Made by a program: the position numbers and the translations under genes
Assembly: GCF_011752525.1 (NCBI RefSeq)
Contig: NZ_VWXI01000006.1
Coordinates: 248,001 to 312,000 of the forward strand
From: Pantoea sp. Cy-639
GTDB lineage: Bacteria; Pseudomonadota; Gammaproteobacteria; Pseudomonadales; Pseudomonadaceae
Length of the DNA: 64,000 bases
Direction of reading: 5' to 3'
The notes under the pieces: generated by a model
Seen by the model: only the letters and a program-made list of their open reading frames with translations
Databases searched by the model: none
What the model was told of the DNA's origin: nothing
Shown: in pieces, positions 20,457 through 30,450 of the stretch
Numbering within the stretch: the stretch's first letter is position 1
How the letters are laid out: every line of letters begins with the position of its first letter

Positions 20457-20530
20457 GCTAACTATTCCGGGCGAGGACGCCCTGATTCTAACGGCGCCCG
20501 TCGCCCTTGTCGTGCTGTGGAGAGAAGTGC

Positions 20531-20887
20531 TTGGACAGAGTGTTCATCGAAGGCCTGGAAGTCGATACCGTGATCGGCGCCTATGACTGGGAGCGGGATA
20601 TTCGCCAGTGCCTGCGCCTGGACCTGAGTTTCGCCTGGGACAACCGTCCGGCCGCGGCCGATGACGACCTGGCCCTGGCGCTGGACTACGCCAGTGTCTC
20701 GGCACGGGTCCAGGCCTTTGCCGAGCAGGCCCGCTTCGAGCTGGTGGAGACCTTCGCCGAGCGCTTGGTGGCAGTGCTGATGGCGGAGTTCGGCATTCCC
20801 TGGGTACGCCTGAAACTCACCAAGCCCGGCGCTGTGCCGGCGGCCCGTGGTGGTGTTGGCGTGGAGATCGAGCGCGGATGTCTCTGA
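20531..20887 (+). CDS. folB: Dihydroneopterin aldolase FolB
   Basis: 118 residues; converts 7,8-dihydroneopterin to 6-hydroxymethyl-dihydropterin in folate synthesis. Family features are the opening [20 protein letters not shown] and the catalytic lysine region [12 protein letters not shown]. The start is a TTG at 20531 with GGAGAGAAG just upstream; an in-frame ATG at 20507 overlaps that Shine-Dalgarno and would add residues foreign to the family. It overlaps folK by 10 bp. Confidence 0.94.
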   Translation: MDRVFIEGLEVDTVIGAYDWERDIRQCLRLDLSFAWDNRPAAADDDLALALDYASVSARVQAFAEQARFELVETFAERLVAVLMAEFGIPWVRLKLTKPGAVPAARGGVGVEIERGCL

Positions 20888-21387
20888 GCACGGTTTACCT
20901 GGGTCTGGGCAGCAATATCGAGCGTGAGCGGCACCTGTGCGCCGGGCTCGATGCGCTCGCTGGCATCCTGGGCGACATGCACTGCTCGGCGGTGTTCGAA
21001 AGCCAGGCGGTGGGCATCAAGAGCGGGCCGTTTTTCAACCTGGTGGTGCGTGGCACGACCGACCTGCCGTTGCTGGAGCTCGATCGCCGGCTCAAGTTCA
21101 TCGAGGCCGACAATGGCCGTTACGCGCCCGATCGCAAGGGGCTGCCGCTGGATATCGACGTGCTGATGTTCGATGACCTGTGCGGCACGTTCAATGGCCT
21201 GGTGCTGCCGCGTGCGGAGATCCTGAAGAATGCCTTCGTGCTCTGGCCGTTGTCGCTGCTGGCGCCGGCACTGGTGCACCCGGGCGTTGGCAGGTCGATG
21301 GCGCAGTTGTGGCAGGAGGCGAGCATCGACCAGGTGCTGGCACCTGTGCCGTTCGAGTGGCGAGGGACGCAGCTGACTCAGGTGTGA
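20878..21387 (+). CDS. folK: 2-amino-4-hydroxy-6-hydroxymethyldihydropteridine pyrophosphokinase FolK
   Basis: 169 residues. HPPK transfers pyrophosphate from ATP to the product of FolB, so folB-folK encode consecutive folate steps and are translationally coupled. The opening YLGLGSNI and the catalytic loop LDIDVLMFDD (two Mg-binding Asp residues) are typical. Pseudomonas carries other folK-like genes elsewhere, so this may be one of two. Confidence 0.95.
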   Translation: MSLSTVYLGLGSNIERERHLCAGLDALAGILGDMHCSAVFESQAVGIKSGPFFNLVVRGTTDLPLLELDRRLKFIEADNGRYAPDRKGLPLDIDVLMFDDLCGTFNGLVLPRAEILKNAFVLWPLSLLAPALVHPGVGRSMAQLWQEASIDQVLAPVPFEWRGTQLTQV

Positions 21388-21397
21388 TCCTGGGGCT

Positions 21398-21433
21398 TCG
21401 CCAGCAAGGTTGGTGCGCGCCCCTTGCTGGCGA
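21398..21433. repeat. REP-like hairpin between folK and cca
   Basis: A perfect 12-bp inverted repeat, TCGCCAGCAAGG / CCTTGCTGGCGA, with a 12-nt loop, in the 57-bp gap between convergent genes. The CGCCAGCAAGG core matches a Pseudomonas REP variant. There is no T-run, so if it ends transcripts it does so as a stable 3' end. Confidence 0.7.
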
Positions 21434-21444
21434 GAGGTCAGGCA

Positions 21445-22665
21445 TCAGCCAGCCTTGTAGGCTTTCAGTGCCCTGAGTCTTTCCCCTTTCAGCGCTTCTC
21501 CCAGCGCTTGCCCTGTCAGTCCCTTCTCGACCAGTGGTTTCACATCCACCGCCCTGGCCGCCGCTGCCGCGCCGCGCAGGTACTGTGCCTGTGGATAATC
21601 CCGGTTTTCCAGGCCCAGCCGGCCTCGCGCGTCCATTTCGCAGGCGGCGATGAAGTCCTCGAAGCGTTGCGGGCGTCGATAGACGTCGAACTTCTGCAGC
21701 AGCTCCAGCAGCGTCAAAGGTCGCAGTTCCAGGGCGCGGTGGCAGTGGGTGTGGTATTCGCCGACCAGCAACGCCAGCTCCTGGCATTCGCGTGGGGCCT
21801 TGAAGCGCTGGTTCACCGCCTTGATCAGTTTCAGGCCGCGGACCTCATGGGCGATATGCCGTGGCCATTCCTCCTCGGGCGTGGTGCCCTTGCCCAGGTC
21901 GTGCAGCAGGCAGGCCCAGCGTACCGCCAGCGGTTGCTGGTGCAGGGCGGACTGCGCCAGCACCGACAGGGTATGGATACCGCTGTCGATCTCGGGATGA
22001 TGCGCGGCGGGCTGGGGTACGCCGAACAAGGCGTCCAGTTCGGGCATCAGGACCTTGAGAGCGCCGCAGGCGCGCAGCACTTCGATGAAGACCTGAGGTT
22101 GCGCCTCCATCAGTGCACGCTCGATTTCTTTCCAGCTGCGTTCGGCGGTCAGTGCCTGCAGCTCACCCGAGTCGGTGATCTGGCGCATCAGGGCCAGCGT
22201 TTCGTCGGCCACGCGGAATCCCAGGGGGGCATAGCGGGCTGCGAAGCGGGCGACACGCAGTACGCGCAAGGGATCTTCGGCGAATGCCGGGGAAACATGG
22301 CGCAAGATGCGTTGTTCAAGGTCGGATTTGCCGTGATACGGATCGTACAGGTTGCCGTGTTCATCCTCGGCCATGGCATTGATGGTCAGGTCGCGGCGTA
22401 TCAGGTCTTCCTCGAGCGTGACATCGGGGCTTGCATGGAATGTGAAACCGCCATAACCGCGTCCGCTCTTGCGCTCGGTGCGCGCCAGGGCGTACTCCTC
22501 GCTGGTTCTGGGGTGAAGGAAAACCGGAAAATCGGCGCCCACGGGGCGAAAACCCTGGGCCTGCATCTGTTCGACGGTGGCGCCGACCACCAGCCAGTCG
22601 ACATCGCTGACCGGGCGGCCGAGCAGGCGGTCGCGCACGGCGCCGCCAACTTTGTAGATCTGCAT
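21445..22665 (-). CDS. cca: CCA-adding tRNA nucleotidyltransferase
   Basis: 406 residues. Adds or repairs the 3' CCA of tRNAs without a template. The nucleotidyltransferase motif [20 protein letters not shown] starts at residue 7, with the catalytic DVD. The repair-site arginine motif [14 protein letters not shown] follows, then [16 protein letters not shown]-terminal HD domain (CLLHDLGKG) indicates possible phosphohydrolase activity, as in gamma-proteobacterial enzymes. Its Shine-Dalgarno lies in the base of a 19-bp hairpin, suggesting restrained translation. Confidence 0.97.
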   Translation of the reverse strand: MQIYKVGGAVRDRLLGRPVSDVDWLVVGATVEQMQAQGFRPVGADFPVFLHPRTSEEYALARTERKSGRGYGGFTFHASPDVTLEEDLIRRDLTINAMAEDEHGNLYDPYHGKSDLEQRILRHVSPAFAEDPLRVLRVARFAARYAPLGFRVADETLALMRQITDSGELQALTAERSWKEIERALMEAQPQVFIEVLRACGALKVLMPELDALFGVPQPAAHHPEIDSGIHTLSVLAQSALHQQPLAVRWACLLHDLGKGTTPEEEWPRHIAHEVRGLKLIKAVNQRFKAPRECQELALLVGEYHTHCHRALELRPLTLLELLQKFDVYRRPQRFEDFIAACEMDARGRLGLENRDYPQAQYLRGAAAAARAVDVKPLVEKGLTGQALGEALKGERLRALKAYKAG

Positions 22666-22672
22666 GTGGAAT

Positions 22673-22714
22673 CTCCATTACTGGCGACAGGATACCCTGT
22701 CGCCAGTAATGGAG
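22673..22714 (-). promoter_or_regulatory. Perfect 19-bp hairpin that includes the cca Shine-Dalgarno
   Basis: In the 58-bp gap between spoVR and cca the arms CTCCATTACTGGCGACAGG and CCTGTCGCCAGTAATGGAG flank a 4-nt loop. On the transcript the last four bases of the 3' arm, GGAG, are the cca Shine-Dalgarno, 7 nt before the ATG, so folding would pair it. No T-run follows, so a rho-independent terminator is unlikely. Confidence 0.75.
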
Positions 22715-22723
22715 GTGGCCTTG

Positions 22724-24292
22724 CTAGAGGTGATGGATCACGGCCAGGTCCATGCGCCCGTACTCGCCGGCGTCCCCGTGTTCGCTGCGTGGCGGCATGT
22801 GATGGGTTTTCATGACTTGCTCGCCCTGCACGGTTTCCAGGTGGATGTCGAAGCCCCACAGGCGATGCAGGTGCTTGAGTACCTCTTCGGTGGAGTCGCC
22901 CAGCGGCTTGCGGTTGTGTTGCTGGTGACGCAGGGTCAGGGAACGGTCGCCGCGACGATCGATGCTCCAGATCTGCACGTTGGGCTCGCGATTGCCCAGG
23001 TTGTACTGCGCGGCCAGTTGCTCGCGGATGGTGCGGTAGCCGTCCTCGTCGTGGATCGCTGGCACCAGCAGGTCGTCGCGCTGGTCGTCGTCGAGGATGC
23101 TGAACAGCTTGAGGTCACGCATCACCTTGGGTGACAGGTACTGCAGGATGAAGCTCTCGTCCTTGAAGCTGCTCATGGCGAACTTGATGGTAGAAAGCCA
23201 GTCACTGCCAGCAATGTCGGGGAACCAGCGGCGATCTTCTTCGGTTGGATGCTCGCAGATACGCCGGATGTCGGTGTACATGGCAAAGCCCAGGGCATAG
23301 GGATTGATGCCGCTGTAGTAGGGGCTGTCGAAGCCCGGCTGGAACACCACGCTGGTATGGGACTGGAGGAACTCCAGCATGAAGCCCTCGGTGATCAGGC
23401 CTTCGTCGTACAGGTCGTTCATCAGGGTGTAGTGCCAGAATGTCGCCCAGCCTTCGTTCATCACCTGGGTCTGGCGTTGTGGGTAGAAGTACTGGGCGAT
23501 CTTGCGCACGATGCGCACCACCTCGCGCTGCCAGGGTTCGAGCAGCGGGGCGTGCTTTTCGATGAAGTAGAGGATGTTCTCCTGCGGTTCGGCGGGGAAG
23601 CGCGCGTCATCCTTCTCATTGCCCTTTTCCGTGCCTTTGGGGATGGTGCGCCAGAGGTCGTTGATCTGCCGTTGCAGGTGTTCCTCGCGTTCCTTCTGGC
23701 GGCGTCGCTCTTCTTCGGCGGAGATCGGGTAGGGGCGTTTGTAGCGGTCCACGCCATAGTTCATCAGGGCATGGCAGGAGTCGATCAGGTCCTCGACGGC
23801 GTCGATGCCGTGGCGCTCCTCGCACTGGGCGATGTACTGCTTGGCGAACACCAGGTAGTCGATGATCGAACTGGCGTCGGTCCAGGTGCGGAACAGGTAG
23901 TTGCCCTTGAAGAAACTGTTGTGGCCATAGCAGGCATGGGCGATCACCAGTGCCTGCATGCACATGGTGTTCTCTTCCATCAGGTAGGCGATGCAGGGAT
24001 CGGAGTTGATCACGATCTCGTAGGCGAGGCCCATCTGGCCGCGACTGTAGGATTTCTCGGTGCTGAGGAACTGCTTGCCATAGGACCAGTGGTGATAGCC
24101 CAGTGGCATGCCCACCGAGGCATAGGCGTCCATCATCTGCTCGGCGGTGATCACTTCGATCTGGTTGGGATAGGTATCCAGGGCGTAACGCGCGGCCAGG
24201 CGGCTGATCTCGCGGTCGTAGGTCTGGATCAGCTCGAAGGTCCATTCCGAGCCGGTGGAGATGGGCTGGCGTCGCTGTTCTCTGGCGCTCAT
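22724..24292 (-). CDS. SpoVR family protein (YcgB-like)
   Basis: 522 residues of the SpoVR/YcgB family, of unknown biochemical function. Visible family stretches include [20 protein letters not shown] (near 67), [17 protein letters not shown] (near 118) and [20 protein letters not shown] (near 283), with conserved His, Glu and Cys residues that hint at metal or substrate binding. Its ATG overlaps the yeaH stop by 4 bp, so it is co-expressed with yeaH and probably prkA. In E. coli the equivalent genes respond to stationary phase and nitrogen starvation. Confidence 0.93.
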   Translation of the reverse strand: MSAREQRRQPISTGSEWTFELIQTYDREISRLAARYALDTYPNQIEVITAEQMMDAYASVGMPLGYHHWSYGKQFLSTEKSYSRGQMGLAYEIVINSDPCIAYLMEENTMCMQALVIAHACYGHNSFFKGNYLFRTWTDASSIIDYLVFAKQYIAQCEERHGIDAVEDLIDSCHALMNYGVDRYKRPYPISAEEERRRQKEREEHLQRQINDLWRTIPKGTEKGNEKDDARFPAEPQENILYFIEKHAPLLEPWQREVVRIVRKIAQYFYPQRQTQVMNEGWATFWHYTLMNDLYDEGLITEGFMLEFLQSHTSVVFQPGFDSPYYSGINPYALGFAMYTDIRRICEHPTEEDRRWFPDIAGSDWLSTIKFAMSSFKDESFILQYLSPKVMRDLKLFSILDDDQRDDLLVPAIHDEDGYRTIREQLAAQYNLGNREPNVQIWSIDRRGDRSLTLRHQQHNRKPLGDSTEEVLKHLHRLWGFDIHLETVQGEQVMKTHHMPPRSEHGDAGEYGRMDLAVIHHL

Positions 24293-25560
24293 GTGGCTAA
24301 CCTGCGCTGGAAGAGTTCACGGAAGACCGGGTAGATATCACCGGCCGAAACCAACTGCTGCTGGGCGAAGGTGTCGGGGTAGGCTTCGCCGATGCGTTCG
24401 TACTCGTACCACAGGGCCTGGTGTTCGCGCGGGGTGATCTCGACATAAGTGTAGTACTGCACGTGCGGCATGATCTGGTTGGCCAGGATGTCGCGGCAGA
24501 TCGGCGAGTCATCGTTCCAGTTGTCGCCGTCCGAGGCCTGGGCAGCGTAGATGTTCCAGTCACTGGCCGGATAGCGTTCGGCCATGACTTCCTGCATCAG
24601 CTTTAGCGCGCTGGAGACGATGGTGCCGCCGGTCTCGCGCGAGTAGAAGAACTCTTCCTCGTCGACTTCGCGGGCGCTGGTGTGGTGGCGGATGAACACC
24701 ACCTCGATGCGGTCGTAGTTCCGCTTGAGGAACAGGTACAGGAGGATGAAGAAGCGCTTGGCGATGTCCTTGGTGGCCTGGGTCATCGAGCCGGAAACGT
24801 CCATCAGGCAGAACATCACCGCCTTGGAGCTGGGGTTGGGCTGCTTGATCAGCAGGTTGTACTTGAGGTCGAAGGTGTCGAGGAAGGGCAGGCGGTTGAT
24901 GCGCGCCTTGAGCCGCTCGATCTCGGCTTCGGTTTCCTGGATATCGGTGAAGTTGTCCGGCTCCTCGACCTTGAGCCGGTCGAGTTCCTTCTGCGCTTCG
25001 CGCAACAGGGCGCGGCTGCTGCCGGTCAGGGCAATGCGCCGGGCATGGGCCGAGCGCAGGGTGCGCACGATATTGATGCGCGACGGGTTGCCCTCGTTGG
25101 CGATGCCGGCACGCACGGTCTTGAAGGTGTCGGCGCCGGTCAGGTGGCGTTTGACCAGGTTGGGCAGTTCGAGGTCCTCGAACATGAACTCGAGGAATTC
25201 CTCCTGGGTGATCTGGAAGACGAAATCATCCATGCCTTCGCCGGAGTTGCCGGCCTTTCCGCGACCGCTGCCGCCCCCTCCTCCCTGCGGGCGAGCGATA
25301 TGCTCGCCGGCAGTGAACTCCTTGTTGCCGGGATGCACGGTGGTCTGCTTGCCGCCGCGGCCATGGTGCAGCACCGGCTCGTCGATGTCGCGGCCGGGTA
25401 TGCTGATCTGCTCGCCATGCTCCATGTCCATGATGGAGCGGCGGCTGACGGCCTCTTCGACCGCCTTCTTGATGTGCTCACGGTACCGGCGCAGGAAGCG
25501 CTGACGGTTGACCGTGCTCTTGTTCTTGCCGTTCAGGCGTCGGTCGATGACGTAGCTCAT
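24289..25560 (-). CDS. DUF444 family protein (YeaH-like)
   Basis: 423 residues. The N-terminal half is charged, with a Gly-rich linker ([20 protein letters not shown] near residue 95). The C-terminal half holds a von Willebrand A-like domain with a metal-ion-dependent adhesion motif DVSGSM near residue 260. It is a partner of the PrkA kinase in conserved operons. The ATG at 25560 was selected as it starts the family's typical [14 protein letters not shown]. It overlaps spoVR by 4 bp. Confidence 0.93.
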   Translation of the reverse strand: MSYVIDRRLNGKNKSTVNRQRFLRRYREHIKKAVEEAVSRRSIMDMEHGEQISIPGRDIDEPVLHHGRGGKQTTVHPGNKEFTAGEHIARPQGGGGGSGRGKAGNSGEGMDDFVFQITQEEFLEFMFEDLELPNLVKRHLTGADTFKTVRAGIANEGNPSRINIVRTLRSAHARRIALTGSSRALLREAQKELDRLKVEEPDNFTDIQETEAEIERLKARINRLPFLDTFDLKYNLLIKQPNPSSKAVMFCLMDVSGSMTQATKDIAKRFFILLYLFLKRNYDRIEVVFIRHHTSAREVDEEEFFYSRETGGTIVSSALKLMQEVMAERYPASDWNIYAAQASDGDNWNDDSPICRDILANQIMPHVQYYTYVEITPREHQALWYEYERIGEAYPDTFAQQQLVSAGDIYPVFRELFQRRLAT

Positions 25561-25594
25561 GGGCCCTCCGGTAGCTGGATACAGCTGCAAAGCG

Positions 25595-25688
25595 TCAAGC
25601 TACGAGCTGCAAGCAAAAGCTGTTGCCGCCGCCACGGCTGGACTGGCGCACCAGAGTGCGCCGCCCGTGCCCGTGACTTGCCGCTTTT
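25595..25688. repeat. Copy A of a GCTTGCAGCTnGTAGC repeat family
   Basis: The 126-bp prkA-yeaH gap holds GCTACGAGCTGCAAGC (25599-25614) and ACTTGCCGCTTTT (25676-25688). The same two motifs recur at 62697-62729. The copies differ inside, so this is a dispersed degenerate element rather than a recent duplication. Confidence 0.5.
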
Positions 25689-27609
25689 ACTGCGATTTCC
25701 TGACCCGCAGGTACCATTCCGACAGCAGGCGCACCTGTTTGTCGGTGTAGCCTCGCTCCACCATCCGGGTGACGAAGTCGTTGTGCTTCTGTTGATCCTC
25801 CTTGCTGGCCTTGGCGTTGAAGCTGATGACCGGCAGCAGGTCCTCGGTGTTGGAGAACATCTTCTTCTCGATGACCACCCGCAGCTTCTCGTAGCTGAGC
25901 CAGCTGGGGTTCTTGCCATTGTTGTTGGCGCGGGCGCGCAGCACGAAGTTGACGATCTCGTTGCGGAAATCCTTCGGATTGCTGATGCCGGCCGGCTTCT
26001 CGATCTTCTCCAGCTCTTCGTTGAGGGCGATGCGGTTGAGGATCTCGCCGGTTTCCGGGTCGCGGTATTCCTGGTCCTGGATCCAGAAGTCGGCGTACAG
26101 CACGTAGCGGTCGAAGATGTTCTGGCCGTACTCGCTGTAGGACTCCAGGTAAGCAGTCTGGATCTCCTTGCCGATGAACTCGATGTAGCGTGGCGCCAGG
26201 TATTCCTTCAGGTAGCGCAGGTAACGCTCGCGCACCTCGGCAGGGAACTGCTCCTGCTCGATCTGCTGCTCCAGCACGTACAGCAGGTGCACGGGGTTGG
26301 CCGCGACCTCGTGGGGATCGAAGTTGAACACCTTGGAGAGGATCTTGAAGGCGAAGCGGGTCGACAGGCCGTTCATGCCCTCGTCGACGCCAGCGGCATC
26401 GCGGTATTCCTGGATCGACTTGGCCTTCGGATCGGTGTCCTTGAGGTTTTCGCCGTCGTAGACGCGCATCTTCGAATAGATGTTCGAGTTCTCCGGCTCT
26501 TTCAGGCGCGAGAGCACGGTGAACTGGGCCAGCATCTTCAGGGTGTCGGGTGCGCAGTGGGCGTTGGCCAGCGAACTGTTGATCAGCAGCTTGTCGTAGA
26601 TCTTGATCTCGTCGCTGACGCGCAGGCAGTAGGGCACCTTGACGATGTAGATCCGGTCGATGAACGCCTCGTTGTTCTTGTTGTTACGGAAGGTGTGCCA
26701 TTCCGATTCGTTGGAGTGGGCCAGCAAGATCCCGGAGTAGGGGATCGCGCCGAGGCCTTCGGTACTGTTGTAGTTGCCTTCCTGGGTGGCGGTGAGCAAC
26801 GGGTGCAGGACCTTGATCGGCGCCTTGAACATCTCGACGAATTCCATCAGGCCCTGGTTGGCCCGGCACAGTGCGCCCGAATAGCTGTAGGCGTCGGCGT
26901 CGTTCTGCGGGAATTCCTCGAGCTTGCGGATATCCACCTTGCCGACCAGGGCCGAGATGTCCTGGTTGTTCTCGTCGCCTGGTTCGGTCTTGGCGATGGC
27001 GATCTGGTTGAGGATCGAGGGGTAGAGCTTGACCACCTTGAACTTGCTGATGTCGCCGCCGAACTCCTGCAGGCGCTTGGTGGCCCAGGGCGACATGATG
27101 GTGTTCAGGTAGCGGCGGGAGATGCCGTATTCCTCTTCGAGGATTGCGCCGTCTTCGGCGGCATTGAACAGCCCCAGCGGCGACTCGAAGACTGGCGAGC
27201 CCTTGATGGCGTAGAACGGCACCTTTTCCATCAGTTGCTTGAGCTTTTCGGCCAGCGACGACTTGCCGCCACCTACCGGGCCCAGCAGGTAGAGGATCTG
27301 TTTCTTCTCCTCCAGGCCCTGAGCGGCATGCCGGAAGTACGAAACGATCTGGTCGATGCACTCTTCCATCCCATGGAAGTCGGCAAAGGCCGGGTAGCGG
27401 CGAATCACCTTGTTGGAGAAGATCCGCGACATCCTGGAGTTGGTGGAGGTATCGACCAGTTCCGGCTCCCCAATGGCCATCAGCAAACGTTCGGCCGCAG
27501 ATGCATAGGCGCTGCGATCCTGTTTGCACAGCTCGAGGTATTCCTGCAGCGAAAGTTCTTCCTGGCGGGTGGACTCGAAACGTTGTTGGAAGTGGCTAAA
27601 AATGCTCAT
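25687..27609 (-). CDS. prkA: PrkA family serine protein kinase (YeaG-like)
   Basis: 640 residues. An AAA-type ATPase core has Walker A GPVGGGKSS near residue 110 and a C-terminal PrkA domain related to kinases. The homologue YeaG in E. coli is a Ser/Thr kinase involved in nutrient-starvation adaptation. It heads the prkA-yeaH-spoVR group on this strand; a 126-bp gap with a repeat separates it from yeaH. Confidence 0.95.
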   Translation of the reverse strand: MSIFSHFQQRFESTRQEELSLQEYLELCKQDRSAYASAAERLLMAIGEPELVDTSTNSRMSRIFSNKVIRRYPAFADFHGMEECIDQIVSYFRHAAQGLEEKKQILYLLGPVGGGKSSLAEKLKQLMEKVPFYAIKGSPVFESPLGLFNAAEDGAILEEEYGISRRYLNTIMSPWATKRLQEFGGDISKFKVVKLYPSILNQIAIAKTEPGDENNQDISALVGKVDIRKLEEFPQNDADAYSYSGALCRANQGLMEFVEMFKAPIKVLHPLLTATQEGNYNSTEGLGAIPYSGILLAHSNESEWHTFRNNKNNEAFIDRIYIVKVPYCLRVSDEIKIYDKLLINSSLANAHCAPDTLKMLAQFTVLSRLKEPENSNIYSKMRVYDGENLKDTDPKAKSIQEYRDAAGVDEGMNGLSTRFAFKILSKVFNFDPHEVAANPVHLLYVLEQQIEQEQFPAEVRERYLRYLKEYLAPRYIEFIGKEIQTAYLESYSEYGQNIFDRYVLYADFWIQDQEYRDPETGEILNRIALNEELEKIEKPAGISNPKDFRNEIVNFVLRARANNNGKNPSWLSYEKLRVVIEKKMFSNTEDLLPVISFNAKASKEDQQKHNDFVTRMVERGYTDKQVRLLSEWYLRVRKSQ

Positions 27610-27892
27610 GACGTCACCTCGCTCGATACGTGGAGACGACGCCGGATCAGTCAGCTGATGCTGGCATGCAACCGGGTTCGCCGATTGCTGTATACCCCCC
27701 AGAACACCCTGTAACGCTACCGATGACCCGCACGCCGGTGTACCGGCTCTCCCCTTTTTCTGGATGGCCTGGGCTTAAGAATAGTTGGTTCTGGGCAAGG
27801 TCAAGGGCGGGGAGCGGGGAACGCGCTTGCGACCGTTCGTCAGGTCGGGCGCAAGCCCGCACGGAGTGCGGGCTGCAGGAAAAATGAAAAAA
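27610..27892. other. Intergenic region between glpE and prkA
   Basis: 283 bp without a gene. It holds a short palindrome GCCGG-TGTA-CCGGC (27734-27747) and a 7-bp hairpin GCCCGCA-N5-TGCGGGC (27855-27873) just after the glpE stop, plausibly the 3' end of the lptD-glpE transcript though without a T-run. The prkA promoter should be at 27610-27730; TATACA within GGGGTATACAGC is the best -10 I see, with no clear -35. Confidence 0.5.
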
Positions 27893-28222
27893 TTATTCAG
27901 CGCTGCCCTGGGCGGTTTCCGCCGGGTAAGTGTTGCGCCACAGCTCGAAGCCACCATCAATGCTGTAGACGTTGGAGAAGCCCTGGCCGACCAGGTAGGC
28001 GGCAGCGCTCTGGCTGGAATTGCCGTGGTAGCAGACCACCAGTGTAGGCGCGTCGAGGTCGGCGTTGCGGATGAAGTCGGCCACCGAGTGGTTGTCCAGA
28101 TGAGTGGCGCCGGCGATGTGACCGGCCGCGAAGGCTTGCGGGTCGCGAATATCGACGACGACCGCACCTTCGGCACGCAGGGCCTGGGCCTGCTCGGGGG
28201 AGATGCGCTTGAATTCGCTCAT
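27893..28222 (-). CDS. glpE: Thiosulfate sulfurtransferase GlpE (single-domain rhodanese)
   Basis: 109 residues with one rhodanese domain. The active loop CYHGNSS has Cys64 as the persulfide-carrying nucleophile. Transfers sulfane sulfur from thiosulfate to cyanide or thiol acceptors such as thioredoxin. It overlaps the apaH stop by 4 bp and ends the long minus-strand group. Confidence 0.95.
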   Translation of the reverse strand: MSEFKRISPEQAQALRAEGAVVVDIRDPQAFAAGHIAGATHLDNHSVADFIRNADLDAPTLVVCYHGNSSQSAAAYLVGQGFSNVYSIDGGFELWRNTYPAETAQGSAE

Positions 28223-29097
28223 GGGGTGGTTCCTTCAGGGTTGAACGTTGGAGCGGCGGCTGCGGGTGGGCGAGGGGAGCCCTCGCGGGTGCAGTCGCAG
28301 CGGTGGTATTCGCCACTGTCGACGTTGTACAGGGTCATGGCGCCGCCCCAGACGCAGCCAGTGTCCAGGGCGATCACGCCGGGCACATCGACACGGCCTT
28401 CGAGCGCGGCCCAGTGGCCGAAGATGATCTTCACGTGGCGCGAGCGGCGCTCGGCATGGTCGAACCAGGGCTTGTAGCCTTTCGGCGCGGTGTCCAGGCC
28501 TTCCTTGCTCTTGAGGTCGAGCTTGCCGGCGGCGGTACAGAAGCGCATGCGGGTGAAGTAGTTGGTGATCACGCGCAGGCGCTCGGTGCCTGCGAGGTTC
28601 TTGCTCCACTTGTTCGGTTCGTTGCCGTACATGCCGTCCAGGTAGAGTTGCAGGCGGTTGTCGTCACGCAGTACTTCCTCGACCTCGGCCGCCAGCTCCA
28701 GGGCGCGGCCCAGGGTCCACTGCGGCGGGATGCCGGCATGTACCATGGCGATGCCGCGGGGCTCGTCGTAATGCAGCAGTTTCTGCCGGCGCAGCCAGTC
28801 GAGCAGTTGGTCGGCATCCGGTGCCTCGATGATTTCGCGCAGGGTGTCGCTCTTTTTCAGGCGTTCGACGTTGTGCCAGGCCGCCAGCAGGTGGAGGTCG
28901 TGGTTGCCGAGTACGCAAACCAGCGAATCGCGGATCGAATAAAGGTAGCGCAGGGTTTCCAGCGACTCGGGGCCGCGGTTGACCAGGTCGCCGACCAGCC
29001 ACAGGCGGTCGACGGCGGGGTCGAAGCGCACGCGTTCGAGCAGGCACTTGAGCGGTTGCAGGCAGCCTTGCAGGTCGCCGACGGCGTAGGTGGCCAT
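28219..29097 (-). CDS. apaH: Bis(5'-nucleosyl)-tetraphosphatase, symmetrical, ApaH
   Basis: 292 residues. Hydrolyses Ap4A to two ADP and removes Np4 caps from RNA. The metallophosphatase motifs are in order: VGDLQG (6-11), [16 protein letters not shown] and HAGIPP, with GHW and LDTGCVWGG later. The ATG at 29097 was chosen; it begins one base after the apaG stop. An upstream in-frame ATG adds an unrelated extension. Confidence 0.97.
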   Translation of the reverse strand: MATYAVGDLQGCLQPLKCLLERVRFDPAVDRLWLVGDLVNRGPESLETLRYLYSIRDSLVCVLGNHDLHLLAAWHNVERLKKSDTLREIIEAPDADQLLDWLRRQKLLHYDEPRGIAMVHAGIPPQWTLGRALELAAEVEEVLRDDNRLQLYLDGMYGNEPNKWSKNLAGTERLRVITNYFTRMRFCTAAGKLDLKSKEGLDTAPKGYKPWFDHAERRSRHVKIIFGHWAALEGRVDVPGVIALDTGCVWGGAMTLYNVDSGEYHRCDCTREGSPRPPAAAAPTFNPEGTTP

Positions 29098-29098
29098 A

Positions 29099-29479
29099 TC
29101 AGTGCAGGGCTCCGGGTACGGCCAGGCGGAACGGGGCAATCTCGGCGTCGAAGCGTTTGCCGTCCTCGGCGAACATCTGATAACTGCCCTGCATGGTGCC
29201 GACGCGGGTGCTGATCACCGCGCCACTGCTGTAGGTGTGGCTCTGGCCGGGTTCGATCAGCGGCTGCTGGCCGATCACCCCGGCACCGCGCACCTCCTCG
29301 ACTTCGCCATCGCCATTGGTGATCAGCCAGTGGCGGGACATCAGCTTGGCTTTGACCGTGCCGTTGTTCTGCACGGTGATGGTATAGGCGAAGGCGAAAC
29401 GACTGCTTTCGGGGTCGGACTGTTCTTTGAGGTAGCGGGTCACGACGCTGACGTCGATCTGGTAGCGGGGGTCGGACAT
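29099..29479 (-). CDS. apaG: ApaG protein
   Basis: 126 residues with the fibronectin-III-like DUF525 fold (also known as ApaG domain). Conserved stretch [20 protein letters not shown] and [10 protein letters not shown]. Molecular role in bacteria is unclear. It stands in its usual place between rsmA and apaH. The ATG at 29479 gives the family length. Confidence 0.96.
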   Translation of the reverse strand: MSDPRYQIDVSVVTRYLKEQSDPESSRFAFAYTITVQNNGTVKAKLMSRHWLITNGDGEVEEVRGAGVIGQQPLIEPGQSHTYSSGAVISTRVGTMQGSYQMFAEDGKRFDAEIAPFRLAVPGALH

Positions 29480-29575
29480 GCAAGGGCCTTGGGCGAGCTG
29501 ACGCAATAACGCAGTCTAGGCCATTGGTGGGGGGGAGGGCCAGCGGTGTGGGGCAGGGGGTGGTGCTGGGCTGTT

Positions 29576-29649
29576 CGCGGGCCAAGCCCGCTCCCACAGA
29601 GACGCCACTTTCCAGTGTGTCTGGGGCCGTGGGAGCGGGTTTGCCTCGA
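29576..29649. repeat. Paired REP element between apaG and rsmA
   Basis: Inverted REP arms CGCGGGCCAAGCCCGCTCCC (29576-29595) and GTGGGAGCGGGTTTGCCTCG (29629-29648) face each other across ~31 bp, the doublet form known in P. putida. The right arm ends exactly at the rsmA stop. Its transcript hairpin separates rsmA from apaG within the long gene group. Confidence 0.85.
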
Positions 29650-30450
29650 TCAGCCCTGCTGTTCGGCCAGCTTGTCGGCCAGGCGCACGAAGGCGGCCAG
29701 GTCCAGCTGTTCGGGGCGCAGGCTGCCGTCGACGCCGGCGGCTTCGATGGCCTGGCTGTCGAGCAAGCCCTTGAGGGTGTTGCGCAGGGTCTTGCGGCGC
29801 TGGTTGAAGGCTTCGCGTACCACGCGCTCGAGCAGCTGTGGATCCTTGGCTGGGTGCGGCAGGACTTCGTGGGGTACCAGGCGTACGATCGCCGAGTCCA
29901 CCTTCGGTGGCGGGTTGAAGGCGCCCGGGCCTACGTTGAACAGGTGTTCCACGCGGCAGTGGTACTGCACCATGATCGACAGGCGGCCCCAGTCGCCGCC
30001 ACCCGGGCCTGCGGCCATGCGCTCGACCACTTCCTTCTGCAGCATGAAGTGCATGTCGCGAATCAGGCCGGCGTGATCCAGCAGGTGGAAGATCAGCGGG
30101 GTGGAAATGTTGTAGGGCAGGTTGCCGACCACCTTGAGGCTGCGTGGCGGCACGCCCAGCTGGTTGAAGTCGAACTTCAGCGCATCGCCCTGGTGCAGGC
30201 GGAAATTGCCGCGCCCGGCGAACTTGTGTTGCAGGATCGGCACCAGGTCCTTGTCCAGCTCCACCACGTCCAGTTGCGCGCCGCTGCCCAGCAGGCCCTC
30301 GGTGAGGGCGCCCTGGCCAGGGCCGATTTCCAGCAGGTGTTCGCCGGCCTTGGCGTTGATCGCACGCAGGATGCGGTCGATGATTCCGGCGTCGTGCAGG
30401 AAGTTCTGGCCGAAGCGCTTGCGCGCCCGGTGTTGGTATTGCTCGGTCAT
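29650..30450 (-). CDS. rsmA: 16S rRNA dimethyladenosine transferase RsmA (KsgA)
   Basis: 266 residues. Dimethylates the two adjacent adenines in helix 45 of 16S rRNA during 30S assembly. SAM-binding motif [10 protein letters not shown] near residue 41 and catalytic NLPYN near residue 109. The start overlaps pdxA by 4 bp. Confidence 0.98.
   Translation of the reverse strand: MTEQYQHRARKRFGQNFLHDAGIIDRILRAINAKAGEHLLEIGPGQGALTEGLLGSGAQLDVVELDKDLVPILQHKFAGRGNFRLHQGDALKFDFNQLGVPPRSLKVVGNLPYNISTPLIFHLLDHAGLIRDMHFMLQKEVVERMAAGPGGGDWGRLSIMVQYHCRVEHLFNVGPGAFNPPPKVDSAIVRLVPHEVLPHPAKDPQLLERVVREAFNQRRKTLRNTLKGLLDSQAIEAAGVDGSLRPEQLDLAAFVRLADKLAEQQG

Noticed and set aside
24682..27714. 1010-codon plus-strand open frame opposite yeaH and prkA
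   Set aside because: Shadow of two well-conserved minus-strand genes; it also crosses their intergenic gap.
27734..27747. Palindrome upstream of prkA as a regulator operator
   Set aside because: Only 5-bp arms in GC-rich DNA; expected by chance at this composition.
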